From assembly GCA_009760855.2 (NCBI GenBank), contig WPIO01000002.1:9642001-9706000 (forward strand): 64,000 nt of DNA, in the 5' to 3' direction. Origin of the DNA: Cristatella mucedo (taxonomy: Eukaryota > Bryozoa > Phylactolaemata > Cristatellidae). This document shows positions 22,499 through 35,100 of the stretch, in pieces (the first letter of the stretch is position 1; every line of letters begins with the position of its first letter). The notes below the pieces were generated by a model, which searched no databases, was not told where the DNA came from, and saw only the letters and a program-made list of their open reading frames with translations. A program made the translations under genes and the position numbers.

Positions 22499-24391
22499 CA
22501 TCAGTACATGTAAGGAAGTTGAGAAAATTTTACGTGCTGGAGGGCTGGGAGAGATTATTGCAGCTTGAAGCGGCTGTGATACCCGTAAGGACTCTTTTGT
22601 CTCCATACAAAATTAGCTGTTGAACAGATAGCATTTTTTTCTTTTCTTTTCTGCTTGGATGGGCACAGGAAATGGTGCAAGAAATTTAAAACACCGCAAT
22701 TGTACTGTGTAAGACGCTCAACCGCGAAGGACATTCAGCGTTTTTCACAACCCTGGCAAAATCTAGGACACAGATGATCCCCAAGAGGCAGCAGTTAGTA
22801 TGACCATTGCTAGAAGCGCCCCAAGAGCACATTTACGTTTGATAGTGGGTTCTTGTAATAATTGCACCAGCAGCAGTTCGTGTGGGCAATACCTGTCTAA
22901 GCCCGTGTTGCTAATGCAGCTGATCTTCATTTTCGCACTGTTCGCGAGATAAAGGGAAAATACTTAAAAAAACTTGTCCGACAATCAAATATTTGTTTAT
23001 GGTACCTTTCAAAAGACAGTGTTAGAAAAGGAATCGGAATTCTTATAACTTCCACATACAAGAAAAAATGAGTATGCTAACAGTATTTAAATCCGAATGT
23101 AAACCTGTAGAATATCCACAAATAAATTACCTATCTTAACGTAATATGTGAGTCATATCCTAACTTGGAATCTTTGCATATGGAGGTATCTGCTTGTAGC
23201 TTATTGCGGTGCACCCTTTAAAAGCTTGCTTTGAACAGTGTAAATTCCATTACTCAGCCGTTAATTCATGTATGCAGGTGAAATTTGAAGTGTGACTTCA
23301 GTTCTGCTTGTCAATGGAATTATTTCTGATGAAGGTCAGGTGTTTTTTGCTATGCATTTCATCAAACGCCCTGAAACTTTATTTTCTGCAATAATGGATT
23401 CACTCAAAACATTTCATACTGGCCGATTGCAACACACCCGATCTGCCAGTCTCGGCGGCTCTTCATATATTCACTGCCTCTTTTTCATCTTACGCCGTGG
23501 TTCTATGAGTGCCCGCGAGCTCTTTAATTCTGACTCCACTTGGCAACTTTCTAGTCTACTCCCGGGTCGACTGTATTTCAAATGGCCTGCTTCCTGATTT
23601 ATTAATAGCCACTGCATTTGTAATAGCAGCAGCTTTACTTTATAGGCCACAACCGCAGGGCTCTTAACAGTGTCCTAGCCAACGCTTGACAAATACCGGC
23701 ACAGCTGGGCGATCCAGGTTGGGAGATTTTGGTAGCCTTCTGGTGGATTAGCAGTGGCCTGCAGTAGTAGCCTGCGTCTTTGCAGCTTTCTTGCATGAGA
23801 GCTTACAAGCCCAATTGCATGAAATTTGGTTGGTAAATAGTAACGAATGTGCTACAATGTTCACACGAAATTTGAAACCTTTTGCACGACCGATTTCCAG
23901 TCGATTTTCCAGTTGATTTGAATTTTCAAGCTGATTATGATAATTCGCTGCATCCTTAATAAAACATTGATAACAGGACAGCAGTTGGCCAGAGCTAGCT
24001 GAGTGTGAAGCAATAACGTTCGTCGAACGAACGCCCAGTTATTGTATGTGCAGCCGGTTCTAGGTCGATAACTCAAAACCAGGTGACCTCGCAGGGCAGC
24101 CGGATTCTCTCTCTCTCCCTCTCTCTCGCGACCTGCAGCTTGTGTGAAATTTGTGTGAACACAAGCTGCAGCTACGTCTACACCTATTCTGAGCTGCCGG
24201 TCTGCCAACACAGTCAAGTGGTCGGGGGAGTGAGTAGGAACCTAGGACAGACGACCGGTCCACGGCTAGGCCGGCACGTCGCGCTCGTGCCGTGAAGACG
24301 TCTCGCAGCAAATAATGGCATCTCCATTCTCCATTCCAAAACAACCTACATTCTACGTTCGACCACAGTTGCTAACGCACTTCCTGCGATG
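22499..24391. other. Intergenic between PARG and RNF31
   Basis: Contains one half of an inverted repeat pair at about 22970-23110 (partner at 32250-32395) and a CT-rich patch at 24104-24130. RNF31 transcription ends somewhere in the right-hand part. A minus-strand AATAAA lies near 23600, which is a possible but distant polyadenylation signal. Confidence 0.4.
22970..23110 (+). repeat. Unclassified interspersed repeat, copy 1
   Basis: Shares CTTGTCCGACAATCAAAT, TTTATGGTACCTTTC and the downstream CTTCCACAT block with the reverse complement of 32250-32395. No coding potential was seen. Confidence 0.65.
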
Positions 24392-24486
24392 CCAGCTCCT
24401 GGCATCGCAGCCAGCTCCTGGCATCGCAGCCAGCTCCTGGCATCGCAGCCAGCTCCTGGCATCGCAGCCAGCTCCTGGCATCGCAG
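24392..24486. repeat. 19-bp minisatellite, five exact units
   Basis: Five identical tandem units of CCAGCTCCTGGCATCGCAG. The first unit and the preceding eight bases (24384-24410) form a perfect 12-bp inverted repeat around a 3-base centre. It lies about 200 bases beyond the RNF31 stop, on the 3' UTR side. Confidence 0.97.
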
Positions 24487-24682
24487 CCAGCGGCGGCTGT
24501 GGCACAGCAGGGATTCTCAGTGCTGCTGTACTGCCTGGGTTTCGGGGATGACTCGAAGCAGATTCGACGATGGTGCCGACGTTTGGCAAGGTTGCAGCCG
24601 GCAGCGGAAGCATCGGCCCAGATCGAACGTCGAAGCCCTGACCAAGTGTCGGCCCCTCGAGCGTCGGCAGGAGGCTGCTTCA

Positions 24683-24960
24683 TCAGTATTTGACGTTGCC
24701 GAGCAACAGCAGCGGTAACACCTGGCTGACGTGGCTGCGCAACTCGGCCACGTACAGCTCCTTCTTCTGCTTGTCCTTCTGCTTGGGCACGGGCAGGCCC
24801 TCGCGCACAAGCACCGTCTCCAGTTCCTTGCCATCCATGTGCACGATCGGGTCGATGCAGGCCTTGTTGATCAGGTGCACAAGGTACTCTTTGTAGTGCA
24901 CCTCACACAGCCCCGCCTGCGCCTCGGTGGCCGGCTTACCGCACGTCTCGTCCCGCAGGC
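24683..24960 (-). CDS. RNF31: RNF31 exon 4, C-terminal LDD
   Basis: Acceptor TTTTGGTTGCAG at 24961. The first two bases complete a Gly codon, giving [10 protein letters not shown], then [16 protein letters not shown], then a Lys-rich stretch and the TGA/TAA-terminated end GNVKY. It matches the LDD end of HOIP (GLRDEACG, AHYKEYLVSLIN), the part that binds acceptor ubiquitin and imposes Met1 linkage. Confidence 0.94.
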
Positions 24961-27414
24961 CTGCAACCAAAAGCCCGAGGGCGCGGGCCGGCGAGGTCAA
25001 CGGCTGGGTGGGTGCAGTGGCCCAGCCAGCGGCTGCCTCGCAACGCCCGCTGGCCAGCTAGCCGGCCGGCGGTGGCGAATGCTGGAGGATTCCCCCCCCC
25101 CCGCCTGCCAGTTAGCCGTGGATGGCCATGCACTACCATTCGGCTTTCACAGTCTCCGAGCACCTCGGTCGAGCTACTTCGGCGAGAGTGACGCCGGACT
25201 CACCGGACGCCTGCTCCTTCTGCTCCATGACTCGGCAGACGAGGCTGGCGCCGTCGCCACCGCTGCGCAACGCCTCGGCTTGCTGCGCCGTCAGCTCGTG
25301 TTTGTACTCGACACCCTTAGCCTGGAGCAGCTGCTGCAGCTGCTGGATCGAGCTGTCGCGCATGTAGTAGAGACAGTTGCGTGGATGGTGGCAGTGCAAG
25401 CCTCGCTTGCTGCAGTCAGGTAGCCTTTAGCGTAGAGAGCGTCGCGCGCACGCAACGATGACAGCATGTGCTTCGGATAATAATAATAAACTTGATAAAT
25501 CGCTCTCAGAGAACTCAATCTCTTTCTACGTGCTTTACATTTGCTGCAAAGGAAACACGATCGAATGGTGAGTGGTGTCACGCTTGATAAACAAAATGAA
25601 CAACATGGTTAGGGGTGACATGCACAGGGTCAGCATGCAAGTGTGGTTAGTAGTAACATGCAACAGTGTCAGCACGCATAAGCAAATAAAGGACGAATCG
25701 CAGGGACCCACTAAATGCTGTCCTGAATAGATGCGTTTTAAATTTCTTTTCATATGTGGTCAAGTCAGGGGATGTCGTGACGAAAGTCGGGAGTGAGTTT
25801 CTGGCTTTGGGAGCATACGAACTAAATACAAGGTCTCCAAAGGATTTGAGGTTTGTACGAGGTATAGGTAAACCGTTAGTTTCCAAAAAGCCGGTGGTAC
25901 GATGCTTGGCCAGGTGGGGGAGTAGATCTGATAGGTATACTGAAGGATGACTGAGAGCAAAACTGAGAGACAGAAAGGCAGACGGTCACAGTCAGACAAA
26001 GATGGCCACAAAGGACAGGGAGGGGCAGAAACCAGTGTGGAAGCTGCTGGAGAAGCAGACACCACGACGCTCACGAAGCAGCCAGCACAGGCTCATACAG
26101 ATCGGCATGCGGCAGCAGTCACGAGTTCGGTAGAGCAAGCTCGGGGTGGGGGAGGGGCAGCTGGTGAGCAAGCTTCGTATTAGCGATGTATGGTGGCATT
26201 AGGTGACATATGCAGCGATGCTTACTTTCGGCACGAATGACTGAAGTCATGTCGGCAGCCGGCGCAGAACTGATGCTTGCACTGTGTGCACGTAAAGTGC
26301 ATGCAGCCTCCCTTGGCCAACAAGAAGCGGAACTGGCACTTGGGGCAGTTGATGCCGTTCTCCTCCAGGTTCTTTGCCACGCCTACAATATTAATAACAA
26401 TAATGACATGTGTTTGTATAGCTCTCTCAGAGGACTAAATCCGTTTCTCTGCACTTCTCATTACCTGGAAGAGAAGCACAAACGTGATATCAACACACAC
26501 GATTTCAGCATATCACTACAAGCACTCACGTGGACGAACAAGATGCTGGGAAGGCCTTTTCACACGGCTGATGGTGCGATGTCGGTCAGCAGAACTCCAG
26601 GTATTTAGTGCAGAAGAACTGGAGCAACTCGAGTCAGTGAGGGGCAGGCAGTACAAGGAAACCCCGAGAACTAAGTATTTTAGACAGGCAAACCGAAGCA
26701 AGAGAATGAAGGTCCCTCAAAGTGACCTAGAAGTTGATGCATGTGATGCATGGCTTGATGAGAAATCAGTGCACGTAGAGAGTACTGGTTTGATGTGTGG
26801 AATTGCAACGTTCACGAAAGACAAACCTAGAGGCCGAGTTTTGTACCATGAGTAACTGTCTTACTTGACAGTCATAAAAACTTGCAATGCAGGAGTTACA
26901 GAAGTCGGGAGGGGGATGTCACAAACCCACGAGATAAGCTTGACCTGCTAAAAAACAGTTAACAAAAACTTAGGAGAAAACATCGCAAATGCTCTATGAG
27001 TATGCTTATCTTAGAATACCCGAACTTATGCACTTTTTGCAACTGAAAAGAAGACTTGACTGTGGAGTTAATTTAGTCGTTTACCGAAAGGTCTACTTGG
27101 AACACAATACCTAAACTCCGTGTAGGGCCAACAACAGAGATGCTGGCAAAGCTTTTTGAGGGTGAGGCTTTCCACTTTGTGGTGACGTCAGGCTATATAC
27201 CTATAACTATTGAGTTGATTTTGTCATCATCTGAATTTAGGAAAGTTGGCAGCAATCCCACAGTGGATATCGGCAATAAAGGCTACAAGGGAGTTGCGAA
27301 AATTTTGGGTTCTGACAGGCTAGGAAGGATCACAGCACAGGTAGAGCTGAGTGTCACTGCACAGAAATAAAAATAAAAGCATGGATCAGTCTTGGAGATT
27401 GTGTTGGTGAGAGT

Positions 27415-27473
<59 letters not shown>

Positions 27474-30400
27474 TGTGAGAGAGCCGAACAGAGACACAGA
27501 GGGAGAGTGAGGGAGGGTATACATTGTGACAGAAGAGGACCCAGAACAGATCTCTTGGGTGCCGAGTTGGTTTGGTCCAGCGGTTAAGGTGCTCGCCCCG
27601 ACCAAGGTCTGGCTGAGGTCGTGGGCTCGAGCCCCAAGGCATATGTGAAGCGAGATTAAGTTCTCTTGGGGCGTTAGACAAATGATTTATATGTATAAAT
27701 ATATATAACTTAAAACTTATAGCTTTCTTTGGTAGCCCAGCAAATATATATATATATATATTTTTTTTTTTTTGGCTGGGCTACCAAAGAAAGCTATTAG
27801 GCCACTGCAGCTGGCTATGAATATGGCTGCAAGGCTAGTCCTCAATTCCCAGAGGTTTGAGCACGTGTCTCCTTCGCTTAAAGAGCTAGGATGAATGCCG
27901 ATTGAGCAACAGATACAGAGCAAAGTTCTTATGCTGACCTATAAGGCCCCCACGGCTTGGCTCCTAGCTGAACTGCTGCATCAGTTTCAGCCTGTTCGTG
28001 TCCTCAGGTCCTGTGTGGACAATAAATTAGCTGTTCCATTCCTCCGCTTAAAGACCGTTGGCAACCGAAGCTTTAGCTCTACAAGTCCTAGACTGTGGAA
28101 CTCGCTTCCACAATTCCTACGCAACGACAACTACTCTCCTACTGCCGTCCTTTTCAGCGGCCCTGAGCTGCTACTTCCATGCTGTTCACTACCTCAACTG
28201 CTCTCCTGACTCTGCTATGCTTCCCACTTTCTCTTTGTTGCGTGAGACGAAGTCTGTTGGCTACCGAAAGCGTACCGAAAGCCGCTTAGGCTGTGAGTGC
28301 GCTATAAAAAACTCTCCTGCGTAACACCCACTTGGTCTTTATGACTTTGTGGAGTTACAGACGGAGATACAGTACATTACATATATATCCTGTACTTAAG
28401 TGACTCAGCAGATGACCGGTGACCTCTCGACGATATCTAAGCAACTGCAGTAAAATGTCATAATGCCCAGGCGAGACAGCAGGGGATCAAGAAGGATTTG
28501 CCAGCATAGATAAGACTTTCGGTTTATATGCACCACAAGATGGCCATCAAATTGTCATCCGATCGACCCTTTCGGAAGCTGCAAACCAAGGCTTCACGAC
28601 AAAGGTGCTCTGGGTGGTGGACAGGACAGTTTCAATGCAATTAGAGATTTCCACGTTTGCTGTAGTACTGAGGCAACAACAAGGCAACAAGGCAACAAGG
28701 GAATCGTTCTTCTTCTTAATCAAAGCTTGCACATTCCTATAGTCGCTGGAGCTTACTCTTCACGTCCAGAGCCCTGAAGAACTACCCAGTTATGTCTTAG
28801 CGACGTCGCATATTTCTCGACTTCACCTGCCTTCGACATGCTTGCGCTCCAGAAACAAGCAGTTCGAGATATTTCTAAGTATAATTTAAAATATAATTTG
28901 TGGATCTCAGTCACGTCGAGGTATTACTTTCTCGGACCTGCTGGCCACCTATTACCAGATCCTTGTGTCTTCTCGTGGACTATTATGCTTGCTGTCGTCT
29001 CATGCTCATTTAGGTAATACTACTACTGCACGTCCAGGGAATGTGATTGGTACCTAGCTGAAGTTGATGAACTGTTCGGCTAACACCAAAGCTACATCCT
29101 TTTTCATTCTCTGTGATCATCGAAATCTGGTGGTGGAGTAGCCATTGTCACCAACACAATTTCAACTTTAAGCATTTCTTAGCTTCTGCTAAACAATCTT
29201 GTGAATCTCTGATTCCCTATGCAGCTAGTGGTAAGTTGCCGATGGCAAAAGTAATTTATCGTCAACCAATAGCAATCCCAGCTTCACTTCTGACATTTCT
29301 CACGTTGTATAGGTTCATTTTACTAGGAATAGTCCTACTTTCATTCTGGGTGATTTCACACTCCATTTTGACAGCCCACCTGAATCGACGCGTTGCAACA
29401 TTCTTTCCCCGCTTTGAGTCTTCCAGCCTCCACACTCACGTCTTGCCTCCATACAACCATAAAAAAATGCAAGGCCACAAACTGACCAAATTTTTTGCTG
29501 CGATTGTAACCCTCGAGCCCTTTCGTAACCCATTTCAGCATATCTGATCAAATGCAAATTTCATTCTCCCTGGAATGTGTTTCTATTTCGGAATCTTAAA
29601 TTGCATGCGAGTCAAGAAATCTAAACTCTCTTGACATTGATATAGCGGTAAACCTGTACCCTCTGCCCTTCCGGTTTACTATCCATATGGACCTTTCCTC
29701 CATGACACAATGCTACAACTCAACGCTGGCCAATATAATTGATGAGATTGCAGCTGTGACTAACCAACCAATCCGTCCTCAACCAGACATAGCTTGGTTT
29801 ACGGCTTACATACAGAAAGCGAGAACTACTAATAGGGTTCAAGAAGAAGTCAAAACGTTGGAACTCGTTGTCTCTGTAGTGTATGAGGATTACGGTAGGT
29901 CGCATCAATCCATTTAAAAATAATTTATCTCTAGTTGCTTAAGCCCACTATCGACCATATTCTTACTCACAAACAAGGAAACTGTTCAGCGATCCCAATG
30001 GTGACTCAGCATAACGTTTAACAAATTCTAGGTAAGATCAAACTTATTAGGGACGCCATTCCACACTGCCAACCCTGACGGACAGCGTACCCATTTCAGC
30101 CGGCTTTTTTCTCTTCCTCTGCCATGCAAGTCCCCATTGACGCTATCGCTGAAATTGTCTCCTGGGCCCGCCAGCCTTCTAGATCCTAATCCCAACAGTT
30201 ATCCCTACTAGATCCGTAGACCTGCTAGTGCCCACCACACCTAGTATTGTCAATGTGTTCTTGGAGTTACCAATGAAGTATCTGATCCTCTGGAAAAAGC
30301 TGGTGCCAAGCCATTCACTTAAAGCTTATCCAACCTTGCTTCTGCCATTATTATATCTTATCAAATATAATATATAATACAATATTTAATATAATAATGC

Positions 30401-32159
30401 ACTTGATAAAGCGCCCTCAGAGAACTCAATCTCTCTCTAGGCGCTTTACATTTGCTGCAAAGGGAAATGCAATTCAATGGTGAGTAATATCATGCTTGAT
30501 AAACAAACAAAATGAATAACATGGTTAGGGGTGACATGCACAAGGTCAGCATGCAAATGTGGTTAGTGGCAGCATGCACAGTGTCAGCATGCATAAGCAC
30601 GTGAAGGACGAATCACAGGGACCCACTAAATGCTGTCCTAAATAGGTGTTTTTGGGTTCTTTTTAAATGTGGTCAGGTCAGGGATGTTCTGACGCAGGTC
30701 GGGAGGGATATTATCTAATACATAGGAGCCAGTGGTGGCCCAACAATATGATAAAATCAGCTCAACTAATCTTACTAGCAAGTTACATGCGATTTCGAGC
30801 AAGCCATTACACAGAAACTGCACTGCTTTGGGATTATAATGACCTCCTGAACAATGTTGATCAAGGTAGGGCCTCTGAGCCAGACTTCTCAGCAGCATTT
30901 CATACAATTGACAACTAGACCCTTCAAAAGCACCTCTAGACACGCCTAGGTATTACTGGCACAGTGCTAAACTAGGATAGGCCATACCTCTATACAAGAT
31001 CTTTTGAGTGTAGACGAACGGCTGTCGGTCATTCGGGTTGCCCTTAAAGTAGATGGCATTTCAAAGTTCGGTCTAAAGCCCGATTCTACTCACTATCCAT
31101 ACTCTCTCTGGCCGATGTTATTGTCAAGTGCTACAAATTAGTTTCCAATTCTATGCTGATAACACTCAGCTCTACCTATGCTTCAACCCTTCTCAGCCTT
31201 GCTCAGAATCCGGCTCACTAAATTCCTTTTCAGCCTGTATCGATGACACTAACAATTGGATGGCCACTAACTTCTTAAAGCTTATCGACAAAAAGTCCAA
31301 CCTAATAGCTACGGGCCTACTGCCAGCCTTAAGACCTCACTCTCTCGATTAATTCATCTGGAGTCATTCATGAGTTATGTCAGCCTGCAATTTGGGTGTG
31401 CTAGTCGAAAACAGCATCATTGGAAGTGCACATTGCCTTAACGGTAAAGTAGGCAGACGTTCAGATGAAGAACGTTGCCAAAATCGAGGCCTGCTTAGAC
31501 AAGAGTAGGAAAGTCAAACTAGCTCGCACGTTAGTCACATCGCGTCTAGATCACTGCAATTTTCTTCAATTTTTACTCCCAACCTTTCCCCTAATCATCT
31601 GTACATTGGACCAAAACTCGGCAACTTGTCTAGTCTGTCGTCAAAGTTGTAGCTGCAACATGATATCATTTCTGCCTAAGCTCGTCTGGCTCCTTTATCA
31701 GGCAACAAACCTACTACAGGATTCTATATCTGGGATTCTATATCTGGCATACACGTTGCTTTGCTCATTTGTAGCAGCCAACCTATTATAACTCCTTGCT
31801 CCTCCGGTGTGCAATCGAATTAATCAATCTGCGGCTTGCAGTCGTCTTGCCACTCAGTGCTCTATGCCAAATGTATCAAACCGAAATCAAAAATGATAAA
31901 AACTCGGGTAAAAAAGAGCAGAACTCACATCTCAAATTTCATTCCGACATGTGAAATATCAGTTAAGTTATTTAATTTACAAGGCACCAACCAAACCTGG
32001 AAATGAAGCTGTATAAAAGTCACAAGTATGCACCTCAACAAGCTTCAACTATCCATAGCGATCTACCAAGCTTCGACAAGTTGGGATACAAGTCCTTTTG
32101 CAGCAAATGTACAGCGCCTAGAAAGAGATTAAGTTCTCTGGGGGCACTTTATCAAGTGA

Positions 32160-32197
<38 letters not shown>

Positions 32198-35100
32198 GTC
32201 ACATATGATGCGGAGATCGGTACATTTTTTATTTGTAGATGTATTGCTTCCGGTTTACATCCGGGTTAGATGTGACTGGCATAACCAATTTTTCTTTCAT
32301 GTGGAAGTCTTCAAAACCTCCGATCCCAGATTTAACATATTTGTCTTTCGAAAGGTACCATAAACACATTTGATTGTCGGACAAATTGTATAGGTATATT
32401 CTTGACATTGCCCCTTAAGCACTGCATCAAAGCTCAGGAAGAGTACATCAAATTACCCAAAATCCTAACAAAGCGAAGCCTACAAACTGGTGAATAGAAA
32501 TCAGATCTAGTAACTTTAATTAAATGAAAAACAAGGACACCTAGCATAAACTGGACAAGTGCAGCAACAAAAGGACATCCTCAAGAAATATGTTCTCTAC
32601 AATTTTCAACAAACAGAAGCCTAAAGGCTCCGTAAAGGTGCCTGCCACACAACCAGCTTAGCATTCAGACAGACATAGCATTCAAAAGCCGATGTTCCAA
32701 GCCATCCTTGAGTACCGTATGAGTGAGTTTGATAGAAAAGCCAGATAGGCAAGCTGCCACACCTGTCTGCAGTCGCACGTTCAGCAGCAGCCAAAGATGA
32801 AAGAATGCATGTTTTTCTTTAGTGCAGCACCATTCGGCAGCGATGCCTAATGCTATCAAAATCCGGCTGTTTGAGCCATAATTGGCTTTTACTTACAAAA
32901 AGTTTGTCGGGTCGCCATCAGAGATTTAGTGTCACCAGCCTCCTGTGCCTAATGTCCGAAACATTCTCTAATTTCGACAGGCATGATGCAGCCAGCCAGA
33001 TCAATGTCGCAACAAGCACTCAGCCGCACAACTAATCGCAGAACTACAATCAGGGAGCTGAAATGGACCCACGCCAAATGTGCACTGTTCGTGCAGATCG
33101 GCTCCACAAAAGATACGCTTCGCAATCACTTCACAACCCACCAGACGGCATCCGCAAACGGTGCCCAGACCAACAATACGTGATCAAGGAAGATGCAAAT
33201 GTAAGTATCCAGCCTCCACCTGCAAACCCCATCCACAAAAAACCATCACACCAAGAACACAGGAACATCACGTGTCGCACAGACTTGCCCTGTCTGTGAC
33301 ACTTAAATATCCTCCCCCCCTGCCGACGCCGCTCACCTTCTGCTTGCATTCGAGGGTCGTTGTCCGCCTTCCACTGGGCGAAGCGCTCGCACGTCAGGCC
33401 TTCATGCTGCGCCTCCCACGGCTTGCGGCAGCTGAAGCACATGGACTGCTGGCAGTCGGGGCAGGTGGTGCGTGGCTGCCGCCTGGGGTCGCCGTCGTAC
33501 ACGAAGCCGCTGCTGCAGTGAGTGCACCAGCAGAACTTGGGGTCGTTCATGAGGAACCAGTCGCGCAGCTTGCGCTGGTACGCCTCCAGCAGGTCGGCGG
33601 GCAGATGGCTCTGCAGGATCAGGCCGAGAAATTCGAAGTGATCCGACCAGCGGGTACGTTCGGCGTTGCTGTTCGGCTCGCCGCAGCCGGGACAGACAAA
33701 GTCGAACACGGGCCTCTCTCGGATCTTGATCGTGAAGTGCTGCACGAGGCACTCGCTGCACACCTTGCACGTCTGGCACGTCAGCTCGTGTACGCGGCTT
33801 CGCGGCAGCGTGCTCAGGCACGTCACGCACTCCTGCTGCAGGTATGAGAGCGAGGCGCGCATGCCGCCGCAGCTGTGCACCGCCTGCAGGACGTCGGTCA
33901 GCGCGAACGCGCCCGGCGGATGCTTGTCGACTATGTCGAGCGCGTTCAGCGCTCGCATCCAGCTCTGCAGCCCGCCTTCGGCCAAAGCGACTCGAGCCCG
34001 CCGCGCCAGCTCGCCGCCTCGGTCGCTCAGCACGTCGTGCACACTCCTCGACAGTGGCGGCGAGCCTCCGGCGGCGACCGTGACCCCGCCATCGACTCGC
34101 TCCAGCTGCCGCTGCCAGATGCGCTGCCGAAAGGGCTCCAGCACCGCGGCGCCGGCCCGCAGCGCCACGGCGCTAGCGGTCACGTCCGCCAGGCCGCCGT
34201 CGGCTGCCACGGCGGCTGCCTGCTCCCGCAGGCAGCTGGCGATCGCCGCTGCGTCGGCCGAGGTGAGCGCGCGCACCTCGGACACGAGCTGCTGCCGCTG
34301 GGCGACACACTGCTCGGTGGTGCGGCCCACGTCCAGCCGGCACGTGGCCGCCGCGCGGCACACCTCCTTGGGTGTGAGACCGGCGGCGGCGACCCGGTCG
34401 GCTCTCTGTGCCTCCTCGCAGATCCTCGCGATGAACAGCGGCCAATTGGCGATGGCCACCTTGCCGCCACGGCCAGCACCAATGCCCCGCTCGTTCTGCA
34501 TCTGCCGCAGAGCGTCGGCGATGAGGTCGGCGTGGACGCCGGCTCTCTCGGCCGAGCGCAGCTGCTCGACGATGTCGGCGTAAGTGCAGGCCTGCGGCGC
34601 CGTCGGCGGCGAGAAAACGGAGCTCCGCAGCCCCTGCTGCTGCTGAAGCTGCTGCCGCGCAGCTGGGGCCGAAAGGCCAAAGGGTGCGGCCGAGCGGACA
34701 GCGCCGGCAGACAGCGACCGCTGGGAGCCCAGTGGCGCCGCCGAGACGGCTGCGGCAGCAGCAGCTTCGGCGACCGACAGCCGTGGCGATGCTTCGCTAG
34801 CCCCGAGCGGCAGTAGGCGAGCGCACGCCCGCCTCTCCTCCTCGAGCAGGTCTTTCTTGCTGTGGCACGCGATCAGCTCCTGGTGCGTTCCGGTGAGGAG
34901 CACCTCGCCGCTCTGCTGCCTGAGTGTCAGCTGCCCCAGCCTGGCCTCGATCTGCTCGAGCTGGCGATCGATCTCGTGCTGCCGCTCGACCGGATCCTTG
35001 ATGGCATGCGTGTGCTCGCGCAGCTCCTGCAGGTCCACTTCCAGCTGCTTGACGAGGCGCCGGCCACGGGCCGTTTCCGGGTGCTGGCTCGAAGCAGCCG

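Noticed and set aside
23292-23597. 101-codon plus-strand ORF between PARG and RNF31
   Set aside because: No domain, no repeat match and no splice or promoter support.
24392-24486. CRISPR-like repeat array
   Set aside because: Units are contiguous with no spacers, in a eukaryotic genome; it is a minisatellite.
26484-26855. 123-codon plus-strand ORF
   Set aside because: It is the antisense of a diverged minus-strand LINE 3' region.
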